From Symbiodinium sp. CCMP2592 (Eukaryota; Sar; Dinophyceae; Suessiales; Symbiodiniaceae), in the NCBI GenBank assembly GCA_905221615.1, contig CAJNDT010006129.1, positions 62,001-126,000 on the forward strand: a stretch of 64,000 nucleotides of DNA, written 5' to 3'. The position numbers and the translations under genes were made by a program. Under the pieces are notes generated by a model. That model was not told the origin of the DNA. It searched no databases and saw only the letters and a list, made by a program, of their open reading frames with translations. Shown piece by piece: positions 12,636 through 23,948 of this stretch (the first letter of the stretch is position 1; each line of letters begins with the position of its first letter).

Positions 12636-12720
12636 ACCTTTGGTTAGTAGGGAATGGAGGAATGGGCTACAATTATAACTACTATTACTACCATTCTTCT
12701 ATTCCCTACTAACCAAACGT
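12636..12720. mobile_element. MITE-like palindromic element, family C, copy 1
   Basis: The left arm ACCTTTGGTTAGTAGGGAAT and right arm ATTCCCTACTAACCAAACGT are inverted copies. The core is built of TAC/TTA-rich trinucleotides (ACTACTATTACTACC). Confidence 0.75.
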
Positions 12721-13261
12721 AGGGTTAGGGCTCAGGAGTTTAGGGTTTAGAGTGCAGGGTATAGGGTTTACGCTCTCACAACTCGGACTCAGCCAGGCGA
12801 GGTTCTTGGGTGCAAGTCGGGTATAGGGTTTAGGGTTTCGGGTGTAGGGTATAGGCTTGAGGGTTTAGGGTAAAGGGTTTTTTGGTATAGGGCGTCTTCC
12901 CGCGCAGCGGCTGGTAATCCATGCTCAGATGGCGATCGAGTTGCGGCAGATTTTGCATCAAGCGACCTTCCTTGTGCGCCGAGATAGAACTCGGTGGAGA
13001 CGGAAAATCGTTTTACCCGCGTGCTGTGATGAACCGCGATTTCCTGTTGTGTTGTGACTGGGGCTCACGCCCTCAATTCCTACACTATGCCACAGATGTA
13101 CGAGTCCCTCGCCTGCAGCGGTGCAAACAACAACAACGACAAGGGCGCAACACAAGGGCGGTACCGACTCCGGAGCCACGTTTTGGAGGGTTCTGGGGCC
13201 TCCCCGGGGGCGAATTCTTCGAGGGCTTCAAAGCCAAATCCATGGCTCTGGGGCTGTATGT

Positions 13262-13361
13262 GTGGGAGTTTCCGAAAATTAGGGGTACCTTATTTTGGGG
13301 TCCTTATAATAAGGATTTAGGGTACCATACGAGGATCCCCCTATTTTTGGAAACTCCCATG
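13262..13361. mobile_element. MITE-like palindromic element, family A, copy 3
   Basis: The arms GGGAGTTTCCGAAAATTAGG and CCTATTTTTGGAAACTCCC are inverted. Translation through it gives a WEFPKI-type peptide. The long plus-strand ORF over 12921-13511 is largely an artefact of this element and flanking repeat DNA. Confidence 0.75.
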
Positions 13362-14559
13362 TGGCTTTCAGGCCCAGGCTCAGGGCTATCGTTAAGGGCT
13401 CTGGCTAAGGGCCTAGGCCTGTGGTGGACCACTCTTGATTTCGTCGGCGAGATGCCCTCAAGTGGAGGAAGTACTTATGTAAGCTTGTGTGTCATTCAGA
13501 GAAGCTCTTAAAGCTAAGAAGCATTTCAGTTAGACGAGCCAGAGCCCATACCCGGATCCCTGGCTTTCCGAAATTTCAATATACGCCTAGGAAGTTAGGC
13601 AGTGTAGGGTTCTATGATGGAGAGTGGCCGAAACTGGCTAAACCTGAGCCCGGTGGGAAGCAGGATTTACAGGTTTTAAGTAGCTAAACGTGCAGCTACC
13701 CGAATTCTACCTGCATGCAATATATGGGCCTGCATGATGAGAACAGGGCCTGGGGTGTTTAGAGTCTAGGTATATCAGCCCTGAGGAATTGTATTCGTAA
13801 GTCTTTAGGCCCCTATCTCAAATCCGAAAACGCCCAAATCCGTCAAACCTGCCCTCAAAACTTCAAACCCTTGCAGCCTTAAAGGCCGAGGGTCCTTTTT
13901 AAAAGCAGGCTCTGACCCTACAACCCTCTGAACCTTCTGCTCGGCACTCTGCGGCAAGGCCACTCGGCCATTGCTGCTTTCTGGGCCGGCGACCGCGCCT
14001 CCCTGGGACGGCTGTTTCGTGTTCGGTGTTCAGCTTTTTGATTAGAGCTACGGGTTTCGGGTTGGAGGGCTTTCTGTCTGCGTTAAATGGCAAGGCAATG
14101 CAGGCTCAGTGTTTCGAGGTTTAGTTTTTGGGCTTCGGGGTGTAGGGCAAGTTTAGAGAGCCGTGATACTCTGCGTGTCTTGCTGCCATCCCTATCCTTC
14201 CCGCCCCCTGCTACTCCCCAGAACAATTACTAAACTACCGCATTATACTGCATTCTCCGCCTTCTGAAATTGATGTCGCTGGATCAAAGACGGTGCAACT
14301 CGTATCAAATTGGTGGCGACCAGGAAAAGCTGACTAGGCACCCAGAAACGCTGAAACCTCCTAAGCCCCGAAGCCTGAACTGCAGCTTCGTGGCCAGCTA
14401 ACTGGCGCCGCGGCGCCCCGCGACCCCGACTTCTTCTTGAGCCACCAGTTGGCGTTGCTTACTATGGCGGGCCCTTATCAATTAGAGTAGGGCTTCTTCG
14501 GGCACAGCTATAGAATGAAGCCCTTTGGACTCATATTGGATCCTTCCTAGGTTGCAAGG

Positions 14560-14935
14560 CTTGGGGCTAAGGGCGAACACTCCATCTTCGATCTTCAGCT
14601 GACAAACCAAGCAGCCCGACGAGTGTCCGGAACCACCATGTTGTTGGAAGCCGCGGGGCGCCTATGTTAGCCTCCGACCCCCAAACAAGGAACTCTGCAG
14701 TCCCACAAATTGCGCATGAAAGGTTGGGGGCTAAGTACTCTAAGGCGGCTGGTTCATTCCACCGTGGAACGCCAACAACAGCGTGGATACCAAACCTACA
14801 AGTCGGAAACACCACGAGTAGAGCCGCATTGAACGCTTTGGACACTGAGGAAGAACTGCCTACGTCGTGGTCTGGCACAAGTGAAGATGACTTCCTTCTC
14901 CGAAACATAACCAGAAGGAGGCCTGAATAACTGAA
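14560..14935. other. Exon-like open stretch, strand uncertain
   Basis: Both strands stay open here, for 88 codons on plus and over 120 on minus, in DNA that lacks the telomere-like heptamers. The plus-strand frame (AAGSFHRGTPTTAWIPNLQ, then acidic DTEEELP and GTSEDDF) looks slightly more protein-like. I recognise no family and cannot decide the strand. Confidence 0.2.
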
Positions 14936-15380
14936 ACATGGTATGGGGCGATAGAGATATTGTAAGGGAGTGAAACAAGGACTGTAAGGGAGCATTATAG
15001 CGCCCATATAGCAGCCTGTTCCATTTCCCGAAACCCGTCTCGAATCCCCCGAGCCTCTCCGCAATCTCAACTCTGTTCCCTAGACTCCCTAGACCTAGAG
15101 CACCTTGTTCCACACCTCCCTGAAGTTGCTTCTCTGCTAAGTATGGCCCTCTCCGACAATGAACCTTAAACCCTTAAGCCGCAACCTTTCTGTAAACCCC
15201 AACCCCTAACCCCCAAACACCTGAACCCCCCAAGCCCTTGTCCCGAAAACTGTCCCAAAGTCGAAACCAACCCAGCTTGCTTGAGCCGAGCCTTTGCCGC
15301 CCCCTTTGCCCTTGTACGGGCCATCCTGCCCGCAACAAGGACGAGATGAACAACTAGCTGCCAACTAACTAAGCAGGGCA

Positions 15381-15480
15381 TAGACTAATTAGAATGGGGT
15401 TTTGGGGCCCATTATACTATATAACTACAGTGAGGAACGCCCGAAAAAATAGTATAGGTAAATATTCAGGCCCTATATTA
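15381..15480. mobile_element. MITE-like element, family F, copy 2
   Basis: It contains TAATTAGAATGGGGTTTTGG, the conserved GGGCCCATTATACTAT core and a right end AGTATAGGTAAATATTCAGG followed by CCCTATA. It is diverged but has the same order as the other family F copies. Confidence 0.6.
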
Positions 15481-15734
15481 CGGGGTCTAGGGCTTAGGGA
15501 TATTGGCCTCGTGGGCTCGCTTTGCCTTCAAGCTGTAAGGCTTGGGGGCTTCTTTCAGCGATGGACAAAGGCTTAGCAAAAAAAGGTTAACCTCTTGAAT
15601 TCCAGGAGGATCAAAAAACCTAAACCACACCAACCCCTAAAGCGTGAAAGCCTCAAAACCCCTTTTTGAACGAGGTCCCTCTGAGGTGGACTGATTGTAC
15701 CTTGCTTTCTAGGTCTCCACCCCCCCCCACAATG

Positions 15735-16400
15735 AATGCAGGCCCCTGCAATGCCAAATTCATGGCGCAGGATATGCAGGCAGCATCAAGGCCTGATGCC
15801 GCATTCGGGCCATGGGCCGCCAACCATATCAGCGGATTGTCACATGCATTTTGCACATCGTTTTCTGGCCCAAAGTTGCCGGCCACGATAGCTGCAGTTC
15901 TTGCCGGTCGTCTACCTTCTGCAGAGTATAAATACACCGTGATGGTCTGCAAGTGAGGACATCCGCCGGTTGCCCAGCAGGAATAGATCCTCTGGGCTGT
16001 ACGGCACAATGCAGGGGGTTCAGGACCGTTCCTGGGATTGGTCCATCGAACGGATAGAAATGCGCGTTCAGCTCAAGGACAACTCGTCCATTCTTCCTTT
16101 GGTCAACAGCTACTGCAACTGCGCAGGTGGATTTGGAACCCGGCCACATACGCAAAAGTTTAGGGTTTGGGGGGGTCGAAAAGCTTAGGGTTAAGGTCTT
16201 AGTTACTGTTTTATCGGGATACACTCAAGACAGCTTCAGGAACCGTCTTGTCCCATGGCAGCTCGTGGTCACACTCCACATAGCCATCACGGACGATGGA
16301 GACATTCATGGCCGGATCTCTGCTCAACACTAGCCAGGTATGAAGGAGCTGGGACACGTAGTCTTGCACGACCCCGCTGCACCCCCTTTCCACTAGCATC
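15735..16400 (-). CDS. Probable three-exon gene fragment, unrecognised product
   Basis: Three minus-strand blocks read as protein, in order. Block 1 is about 16390-16211 (VERGCSGVVQDYVSQLLHTW, then DPAMNVSIVRDGYVECDHELPW). Block 2 is about 16125-15916 (VAVAVDQRKNGRVVLELNAH, then FYPFDGPIPGTVLNP) and ends at a plausible AAG|GTAGAC donor. Block 3 is about 15870-15735 (DNPLIWLAAHGPNAASGLDA). They are in different frames, as expected for exons. No initiator, stop or known domain is evident. It may be a truncated gene copy; function unknown. Confidence 0.35.
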
Positions 16401-16617
16401 AGATGCCCCAACCCGAATCAAAAAAGAATGAAACTGCTGCCTTAATCCGCAACTCGAAACCCCAAAGCCCGACGAAGACAGAACAGCCCCAGGGTGCCAA
16501 GCCAGCTTCCGACACCGACCACCCCCTGCACTCCACTACATCAACACATAGAACCCTGAAACCCCCCGACTCCGCAAGCTCTAAGCCCCCAAACTTCGAA
16601 ACGCTGAAGCCTTCACC

Positions 16618-16690
16618 TACACCCTCAACCCCTAAACCCTCAACCGCTAAACCCTCAACCTCTAAACCCCTAAGCCCTAGACCCCTAAAG
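16618..16690. repeat. CCCTAAACCCTCAACC tract
   Basis: Imperfect tandem telomere-type heptamers, including an alternating CCCTCAACC(T/G)CTAAA unit. Confidence 0.65.
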
Positions 16691-16981
16691 CCCGAAATCC
16701 GGGAGCCTTACATGGCCTTAACACCTGAAGCCTCAACTCTCGGCGCCTTCTTCTTGACATCGATGCTGCGGATCCTTACAGCTTCTGTGGTTAATAGAGG
16801 GTTTAGGGTTTAGGGTTTGGGGTTTAGGGTTTAGGGTTTTTGTATGGTTTAGGTAAGGCTTTGGCATTCCAGGGTCTTAGACTAGCTTTGGGCTCACGGC
16901 TCAGAAAGTTGCAAGCCGCCTGTCTGGCTAGGGTTATGCGAGCAAGCCATGCAGCAGGTTTTCAGTAGGAACCAGAATAAA

Positions 16982-17119
16982 CCCTTGGGTTAGTAGGGAA
17001 TGGAGGAATGGGATACAATAATAACTACTATTACTACCATATTACTACCATATTACTATCAGATTACTATTATTACTACCACATTACTACCATTCTTCCA
17101 TTCCCTACTAACCAAAGGT
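16982..17119. mobile_element. MITE-like element, family C, copy 2 (expanded trinucleotide core)
   Basis: The left arm GGTTAGTAGGGAATGGAGG and right arm CCATTCCCTACTAACCAAAG are inverted. The core has expanded to about 80 bp of TACCAT / TTACTA trinucleotides, showing how this family seeds trinucleotide microsatellites. Confidence 0.75.
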
Positions 17120-17185
17120 AAGATAGGATTATTAAGGCCCCTATATTATAGTACCCTTATAGTAGCCCTTATAGACCCCTTTTTA

Positions 17186-17217
17186 CGGCCCCTTCCATTC
17201 CCTACTAGGCAAAGGTA
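17186..17217. mobile_element. Solo right arm of MITE-like family C
   Basis: TTCCATTCCCTACTAGGCAA followed by AGGTAAG, without a left partner nearby. Confidence 0.5.
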
Positions 17218-17293
17218 AGTTTAGGGTTCAGGGTCTTGGGGCAGGTTGGGGCCGTTGCCTCGCGGGCCTGGACGGTCCCTCGTGTTCGGATGA

Positions 17294-17402
17294 TGTGGGA
17301 GTTTCCGAAAATAGGGGTACCTCATTTTGGGGGTCCTGAAAATAAGGATCCTACTATTCAGGGCACTATGTTAGGGACCCCTATTTTCGGAAGCTCCCAT
17401 AT
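17294..17402. mobile_element. MITE-like palindromic element, family A, copy 4
   Basis: The arms GTGGGAGTTTCCGAAAATAG and CTATTTTCGGAAGCTCCCAT are inverted, with core AATAAGGATCCTACTATTCA. A family F element follows after about 90 bp. Confidence 0.75.
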
Positions 17403-17490
17403 TAAGAGAGGGCCCTTAATAATTAGACTAGGGATTCATAGGGTTCCTTTAACGGGGCTACTACAAGGGATCTATAAAGGTAGTACAAAA

Positions 17491-17600
17491 TAGGGGCCTG
17501 AATAATTAGAATAGGGTTTTGGTGCCCATTATACTATAACTACGTAATTACAATAAGGAACCTCCAGAAGAGTGTTGGGAATTGTTTCAGCCCATATGCT
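17491..17600. mobile_element. MITE-like element, family F, copy 3 (decayed right end)
   Basis: It starts TAGGGGCCTGAATAATTAGA and has the CCCATTATACTATAAC core and AATAAGGAACC. The right end is diverged. Confidence 0.55.
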
Positions 17601-18560
17601 AGTTGTCACCAATAATCTGGTAGCAAGGTCTTGCGGCTGCTCTTCTAAAACCCCTTATGAGACCTGAAAACAAGATTCCTAAGGAAGGGGCAGGGCTTCA
17701 AGTAGTCCTCAAAGCCCCTCACATTGTAGCCTCAACCCGGAGTCCAAACGGAACCATAAGGAAGTCGACGACGAACCATTCAGACCCCGTGCAAACACGC
17801 AAGACAACTTCAACTCTGAGCTGCACCGCCCTAAACCCCGAGACCGGATCCCTGAAACCCAGAGGAAACCAACGAAAGTTTACGGTTACTAGGGGGTTAC
17901 GGTTTAGGGTCTAGGGTTTTAGGAAATTGGGTAAAGGTCTAGGGCTGAGGATTTACGGCAAGTCTTTTGGTTGCGAGTTGCGGGTTCAGGGTCCATTCTT
18001 CAACCCCTCAGAGATAAGGCAGCAAAAGCAAAAACAACCGCTACGCAGGCATGCCAGTGCGCCGACGAGTCTTGGTCCCGCACGCATCCTCCATCGCGTA
18101 TCCAAGGAAGCAAAGACGGGAATCCCTGCAGCCTGAACCCGAAAAAAACCCACACCCACGGACGATCTCTGGAGCTCGGCATCTACTTTCTCAGGGATTC
18201 GAGGCCGAATGGGTTTCAGGGACCCTAAACCCTACACCCTAAATCTTATAGGGCCTTTGGGGTTCAAGGCATCTGGACTGGTGGTCTGAGATGCAGGAGT
18301 GACGGCTGCAGTGTTCTCTTCGTCTGAACCTAGACCCCTCAAGTCAGCATTGGATAGAAACCGAAAACATGCAAGTTGATCCACTTCTGCGACGGAGGGC
18401 TCAAGCTTCGGGGTTGTCATGAACCAAACTCCCCTTCAGTCTTGAAACCATGAGTTTAAAGAGCCTGCCCCGCCGAACCGCAACCACTTGGTTCGCTGTG
18501 AGCCGCAACAATGGCCGAGTCCGAGTAGTCTGCGGCAAACGACTTGGAGTTTCGGGCTGT

Positions 18561-18682
18561 TGTGTTATACTTGGAGGTTCTTGGGTACTTATAAGTAAGG
18601 TTCTACGTAGGATAACTGTAGTTATAACCCATATTAAAGCCAAACTTATGACTAATTACCCATGAACCTCCAAGTAACACAA
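18561..18682. mobile_element. MITE-like palindromic element, family D, copy 2
   Basis: The left end TGTGTTATACTTGGAGGTTC and right end GAACCTCCAAGTAACACA are inverted. The interior carries ACTTATAAGT and TTATGACTAATTA. It has the longest arms of the family. Confidence 0.75.
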
Positions 18683-18762
18683 CTATTGCTGTAGACTTGG
18701 AGCTTCGGGCTATTATGTTACTTAACGGGGTCGAGGCAACTCGCAAAATCCCTTCTGAACCC

Positions 18763-18885
18763 TACTTGGAGGTTCATGCGCACTTATAAGTGGCGCTAGA
18801 AGTCCTTCAACATGGCTTATAACTATAGTTATCCCACTTTTAACCCTACGTATATAACTTATTACTAACCATGAATCTCCAAGTA
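18763..18885. mobile_element. MITE-like palindromic element, family D, copy 3
   Basis: TACTTGGAGGTTCATG and CATGAATCTCCAAGTA are inverted ends of an element of about 123 bp, some 80 bp downstream of copy 2. Confidence 0.75.
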
Positions 18886-18983
18886 GACCCGAAACCCACA
18901 TGCTCTGAAAGGAGCTAAGGAGCTTCGCAACGGGTGCTCGAGGCCGCAGTCATTGCAACCGGGTTTAGAGCTTGCGGTCTCTT

Positions 18984-19068
18984 ACCTTTGGTTAGTAGGG
19001 AATGGAAGAATGGTAGTAATAGTAGTTATAACTGTAGCGCATTCCTCCATTCCCTACTAACCAAAGGT
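18984..19068. mobile_element. MITE-like palindromic element, family C, copy 3
   Basis: ACCTTTGGTTAGTAGGGAAT and ATTCCCTACTAACCAAAGGT are perfect inverted ends. The core GGTAGTAATAGTAGTTATA is TAG-rich. Confidence 0.8.
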
Positions 19069-19727
19069 ACGGTCTAAGGCTATAAAATAGCGCGGGGTCA
19101 CAGACGGACTCTTTCCGTTGCCACGCATGTTTTGCGACAGGCGTTCCGCGGCATTTGCGCCGAACGCGCTCCTGCTGATCTCTAGCACAACACTCGCAAT
19201 GATCTCTGGCACAAGACTCCCAATGCGTGATCCGAACCCCCCCCCGCCCACCCAACCTAGAACCGAAACGGTTCCGCCTGAATTACAGCATGTATTGGTT
19301 TTCCTGCCGATAATTAGCTGCTGGTATCTCTCTGTTCATGATGAGGGCCGACTCAGTAGAACCAGGTCGTCACTGCCTCATCTCTGCCGCTCTTGCACTG
19401 CGAGTAGCTTTCTAGACAGAAAGACACGTTTCGGCTCAAGGCAGTGGAAGGATCTTCCCAATAATACATCTTAACTAAATAACAAAAGTCTGTGTAAGGC
19501 AATCGGGGCCATTTTGTGCGTTAGCCCAGAGAATGCTTCGGTTTGGTTCCAGGACTTCGGAATTTAGGGGAAGGGGGCTTGTGAGCTGCTAGTGAACTAC
19601 GACTATCCACCACCGAATCTCACCAATCATCTTCCACACCGTGAAGCTGTCTCACACCCGCTTCCAACCGAACCCCTTGGAAAGAAGATCCGCACCTTCG
19701 AAAGCCAACATCCCCCAAACCGCAAAC

Positions 19728-19938
19728 CCCTAAACCCACAAAACGCCAAAACACCAAAACCACCAAAACCCCCAAACCTCCAAAACCCCAAAACCCCAAA
19801 AAACCATAAACACCCACAACCCCTAAACCCCCAAACCCCCCTAAAACCCCGAAACCCGTAAACCCCTAAACCCCAAACCCCAAACCACTAGACCCCCACA
19901 ACCCCTAAACCCCCTAAACCCCAAAGAAGCACCACACC
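19728..19938. repeat. C/A-rich degenerate heptamer block
   Basis: A continuous strand-biased run of CCCTAAA, CCCCAAA, CACCAAA and ACCCCAAA units. The opposing long ORFs on both strands (Pro/Lys/Asn-rich and Gly/Leu/Trp-rich) are repeat translations. Confidence 0.7.
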
Positions 19939-20039
19939 CCCCCAAGCCCCAAACTTCGAGTCGCCACACAAGGTCCCACAAAGAGCTGAGCTCTCCGACC
20001 CACCGCTCGGCATACGCCGGAAGCACCTACCCAGAAAGC

Positions 20040-20066
20040 CGTTTCCGAAAATCAGGGGTACCTTTA
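20040..20066. mobile_element. Solo left arm of MITE-like family A
   Basis: GTTTCCGAAAATCAGGGGTA without an opposing arm. Confidence 0.5.
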
Positions 20067-20113
20067 AAGGGTTCCTTAAGGGTTCCTTTGAGGGATCTAT
20101 ATGGGTTCTATAA

Positions 20114-20245
20114 AGAGTTTAGGGTTTACAGTAAACCCCATAAAGTTGGAAACTGGATTAAGGCCAAATAGTGCTGGGATTCCCTATACATTACTCTTAA
20201 GGATGGAGGCTCTGGGTTTTCCAACTTTTGGGCTTCTACTGTACC
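20114..20245. mobile_element. MITE-like element, family G, copy 2
   Basis: AGTAAACCCCATAAAGTTGG opposes CCAACTTTTGGGCTTCTACT. The interior (GGCCAAATAGTGCTGGG, CCCTATACATTACTCTTAAG) is shared in reverse orientation with the element at 53910-54017. Confidence 0.65.
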
Positions 20246-20249
20246 CAGA

Positions 20250-20277
20250 AAGCCCAACACTCCTTAATTAAGGAATA
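20250..20277. mobile_element. Family B fragment disrupted by a family A element
   Basis: CCTTAATTAAGGAATA marks a family B left arm, cut directly by the family A copy at 20278. The family B interior (TAGCTTAAATCATAAT) resumes at about 20384, but no right arm follows. Confidence 0.5.
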
Positions 20278-20384
20278 GGGAGTTGCCGAAAATAGGGGAC
20301 CCTAATATAGTACCCTAAATAGTAGGATCCTTATTATGAGGGCCCCAAAATAAAGTCCCTCTAATTTTCCGAATCTCCCATATA
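20278..20384. mobile_element. MITE-like palindromic element, family A, copy 6 (nested in family B)
   Basis: GGGAGTTGCCGAAAATAGGG opposes AATTTTCCGAATCTCCCATA. The core TAGTAGGATCCTTATTATGA is in reverse order relative to copy 2. Confidence 0.65.
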
Positions 20385-20946
20385 GCTTAAATCATAATGC
20401 TACTTGCAGGTCCGTGGCTAGCTAGAATAGCTAGAAGTCAGGTAAGAATTAAGACAACTACAGTTATAACATATCAAAGGACTCAGAACCCCGCTTGTAA
20501 CTGCCGTTGAACCGCCTAGAAGTCCCCGACGAACCGAAGATTCATATCGAGTGGGGTGGAATTTGGGTTTACGGTTTCGGTGCTCGCCCTCGGGCACTCC
20601 AGCCGAGGAGGGTTTAGTGCTTTGGGTTCAGTGTTGAGAGACCTCATGAAACTTCATACGCTTCAGAAAAAGATTTTGGGTTCAGGGCTAAACGTTTCTC
20701 AGCATTCCATGTAGGGGACCCCTGTAGCTCCAGGCAAAGATTGTGGTCTCAAGCTAAGCCGATTCATGATGTGCTTACTTCCCCAAAACAAACAACGGTT
20801 CACGCATTCAGACATAACATAAGCTTCTCCATGGGAACCGAAAGCCTAGGCTTAAATGCCTGTTCATCGAGGAACAGTTTGGCTTCGAAGGTGTTATGGC
20901 CTCCCCTGTGGAGCTTGTGCCTTGCAGCTTTCAGTCGCGAAACTCC

Positions 20947-21050
20947 GAGAGACTCCAATATCCCTTCTTAAAGGAATATTCCTTACATCATAAAAAGGAT
21001 CCCACTATATTCTTAGGTGTATTCCTTAATCAATTGATATTGGGGTCTTA
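20947..21050. mobile_element. MITE-like element, family B, copy 3
   Basis: GAGACTCCAATATCCCTT opposes a diverged right arm ATTCCTTAATCAATTGATAT. It is about 104 bp. Confidence 0.65.
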
Positions 21051-21059
21051 GGGCTAAAA

Positions 21060-21235
21060 GCCAAGCCAGAAGGCTATAAGTGGTACGTAAGTTGGAAGCT
21101 CCAAGCATCTCCCACGCAAAGCTGGTTAGATGTGGGGCTTTGCGATGAAACTCTTGGGCAACCTTCATCAGTCGCAACATCCGATCGCAACTTGTCACTT
21201 CGTTTCCTCCGCCCCACGAAAGGTGAGGATGCTGC
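21060..21235 (-). CDS. Possible exon, unrecognised
   Basis: The minus-strand frame reads GGNEVTSCDRMLRLMKVAQE, FHRKAPHLTSFAWEML and GASNLRTTY, protein-like and free of heptamer repeats. No splice partner was confirmed. A second minus-strand exon-like stretch is at 21660-21775 (RQQPDEAVELTTKYHSVDQH), so the two may belong to one gene relic. Function unknown. Confidence 0.3.
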
Positions 21236-21579
21236 ACAAATCCTAACTCAATTTACCATTACGTACCTGATAATACACGCCACAGACACAAGGAAATTCC
21301 CCAGTTTTCGAATCCTAACCCCTTACATTAACGCTAAAAATTGAAACAAAAAGAGGCCTCATGCTCCAGCCACTCACTGCTGAATAGCACCAAGCGGTCC
21401 TTGGTGCGAGGGCTGTGGAATGTGGGGGGTTTAGGGGTTAGGGTTCAGGGATTCAGCTCTGCTTTTCTGCTTTATGGCGGGGCGCAGCTTACCGTTGATG
21501 TATCGAGATTCGGATGCTATTTCGTTCAAGCTCAAACGCACAAGCGCCACAAGTTCAAGCGATGCTAAGACCAAACAAA

Positions 21580-21614
<35 letters not shown>

Positions 21615-21622
21615 AAAAAAGG
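21580..21622. repeat. CA microsatellite plus A tract
   Basis: About 15 CA dinucleotides followed by a run of A. Confidence 0.9.
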
Positions 21623-22499
21623 AGGTCCTGGCCTTCCATGCACATGATCACACAAGTCACACTCCCGAACTTTGACGGACTGAATGAACTCTTTTGATAA
21701 ACCATGTTGGTCAACGGAATGATACTTAGTCGTCAGCTCCACTGCCTCATCCGGCTGCTGGCGGAAAAAACACATCTTTGGTAAACGCTAGTATCCTCTT
21801 CTCACTACTGATTGTTGTGGCCGCGGAAGCTCTTCTCTGTTCCCTTGACCGCCCAGATTGCGTCGAGTTTAGGCTTTAGGGTTTAAACAGGGATTTAGGG
21901 TTTAGGGGTTTGGCGTGTCTTTTCTATCCTACCTTCAAAGGGAACCTTGCATCAGCATGGCTCGGGATTTGAGGGTTTCCACCGGCCCGGGTCGGGGGCG
22001 AAGGCCGGTGCTAAGGATATGGAGATGAATAAGAGACAATAAGGCCCCCAAAAAAGGCACATTAAGCAAGAATTAGGGTAGTGATATCCCATAAACCCCG
22101 TATAACGAAGCCCAATAAGGTAGGGATATCCCCATAAAATGCTTACGCTTATGTGCGTTTTGGGTGCCTAAAGACCAACAAATGAACGGCGATTCCGACG
22201 GACGGGCGGATAGACAACTGCTTGCATGTGTCGTCGCTTTGGTTCCAATCCGGCATCCTCTTGGTCAGGTGAAGGCAAACCCAAGAAAAACCTAAATAAT
22301 CCGAAATCTTTGGTACTGCCCCATAGTAAGAGTCTATAGTAGGGCTACTATTAGGGTCCTAAAATATATCTGTACTATGAATACTATTAACTATAGTATC
22401 CACCCCGAAACCCTGAACCCCAGCCCTGTAAGCAAGACGGACAGTCCGGACAAAGAAGACAAGCTGACAGGCAACCACAAGCCTTCTGGCTCACTTCCC

Positions 22500-22611
22500 A
22501 ACTTGCAGGTTCATGGGTAGCTATACTTGGGTTATGAGCCACATGACTATAATGATAACGCATGTTAAACGGCTTATAACCCCACTTAGAACTACCCGTG
22601 AACCTCCAAAA
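22500..22611. mobile_element. MITE-like element, family D, copy 4 (diverged)
   Basis: ACTTGCAGGTTCATGGGTAG opposes CTACCCGTGAACCTCC, with family-D-like TTATAACCCC interior. Confidence 0.6.
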
Positions 22612-23087
22612 TATCAGCCGAGATTCGGCGAGTGGAGCAACATCCACGAAATAGCCCTGGTCGCAGTCTGCTTGGCTTTGAGGGGTCTGCAAGAAACAAC
22701 GTGAATACGCTAACATTTTTCAAACCCACGGACATGGAACCTCCTACGGGGTGCGAGACCGGAGTAAACAAGCCCTTGCGGGATCCCTATAAGCGCTTCG
22801 GGGGTGTGGGGGGGGGTTAGGATTCAGGCTTTAGGGCCCCCTACAACCCTGAACCCTAAAGCTTCCAGTGCTGTTGTACACGCGCTGCGTCGCCAGCAAC
22901 CTTTCCCAAATTCTGAACCACTAGTACAACCCAAACCCTGAACACCTTCAAAGCCTCACATCGTGCCTCCCCAAAGAGCTCAAAACCCGGTTCAGCAGTA
23001 TGGTAATCAAAAATTAAGTCTCAAACCGTTTTGGGGGACACTGGCTCATTTCCAAGCAGATGGCCTGTTCTCCAAACGGACGGCCCT

Positions 23088-23190
23088 CCCAGAGACTCCA
23101 ATATCCCTTAGTTAAGGAATCTTCCTTAACTCATATTACGGATCCTACTATAATTTAAGGAATATTCCTTAACTAAGGGATATTGGAGTC
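23088..23190. mobile_element. MITE-like palindromic element, family B, copy 4
   Basis: CCCAGAGACTCCAATATCCC and GGGATATTGGAGTC are inverted ends with inner arms TTAGTTAAGGAAT / ATTCCTTAACTAA. The core is GGATCCTACTATAATTTAAG. Confidence 0.75.
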
Positions 23191-23338
23191 AAGGGCTCTG
23201 CATACACTGGTTGGGTAAGCCAAAATAGTCTACACGAAAGATTTGAGGCATTATCAAGCCGTATGACTCTCTGCAATACAAAGCCTGACAAAAGATCCGG
23301 ATAAAGGCTCTAGGGGTCTTGGCTCCCCGGATGGCTGC

Positions 23339-23440
23339 TATAGGGGCCTTGATAATTAGAATAGGGTTTTGGGGCCCATTGTACTATAACTATAATAAGG
23401 AACCCCCAAATTAGTACAGGTAATTATTGAGGCCCCTAGA
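23339..23440. mobile_element. MITE-like element, family F, copy 4 (best preserved)
   Basis: ATAGGGGCCTTGATAATTAG opposes TAATTATTGAGGCCCCTA. The interior GGGGCCCATTGTACTATAAC and AATAAGGAACCCCCAAAT defines the family. Confidence 0.75.
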
Positions 23441-23585
23441 TAACTGGACTCAAGTCTAGCCAGACGTCGACCTGCAATCATCTTGACTGAAGCCAACTCC
23501 AAGTGCTGTATTGTAAACCCTTTTTGCTGCAGGCTTGCTTGCAAGGACGCCTGGTAGTTTGCCGCTCTTCCGCCAGTTAACCTTG

Positions 23586-23690
23586 AATCCTAAACCCTGA
23601 ACCCTGACCCTAAACCCTAAAAACCCTAAACCCTGAACCCTAAACCCTAAACCCTAAGCCCTGAACCCTGAACCCTAAACCCTAGACCTT
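23586..23690. repeat. Densest CCCTAAA array
   Basis: About 14 telomere-type heptamers, mostly CCCTAAA with interspersed CCCTGAA. It is interstitial, not terminal: unique and repeat DNA continues on both sides. Confidence 0.8.
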
Positions 23691-23769
23691 TGGCCTGAAC
23701 ATCCTGGAACCCAGGGGCCAAGCAAGAAGGGGGAGCTGAAATGGGTCGCTTCGGCTACGGGGAACTGTA

Positions 23770-23834
23770 AGGGCACTATAAGACTATAAGGATACTATAA
23801 GGGTATTATAAGGATACTATAAGGGTACTATAAG
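23770..23834. repeat. Tandem ATAAGG(A/G)TACTAT repeats
   Basis: Five imperfect copies of a unit of about 14 bp (ACTATAAGGATACTATAAGG). Confidence 0.7.
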
Positions 23835-23948
23835 AGCTTCGTAGCTGTCCAGTAGTTCAGGGGAACTCAAGGTTTAACCTTTGGAGAAATATGCGTAGGG
23901 TTTTTCGTACCCCAAAAGGGTTAAAGGTTACCATACTCTACTACTGGA

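Larger units (their letters stand above)
780..23700. repeat. Dispersed degenerate telomere-like heptamers
   Basis: CCCTAAA and its complement TTTAGGG, with variants such as CCCTGAA, CCCCAAA and TTTCGGG, recur hundreds of times on both strands between short unique stretches and MITE-like elements. The heptamer is the plant-type telomere repeat also used by dinoflagellates. The arrays are short, imperfect and change strand often, so this is interstitial repeat sequence and not a chromosome end. Most short ORFs in this interval are translations of these repeats and are not genes. Confidence 0.85.

Noticed and set aside
12921..13511. 196-codon plus-strand ORF
   Set aside because: It runs through a family A palindromic element and heptamer-type DNA; the WEFPKIRGTLFWG-like peptide is the element's translation.
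19430..19452. Possible spliced-leader relic (TTTCGGCTCAAG)
   Set aside because: Only the last 12 bases resemble the dinoflagellate leader end, with one mismatch and no gene following.
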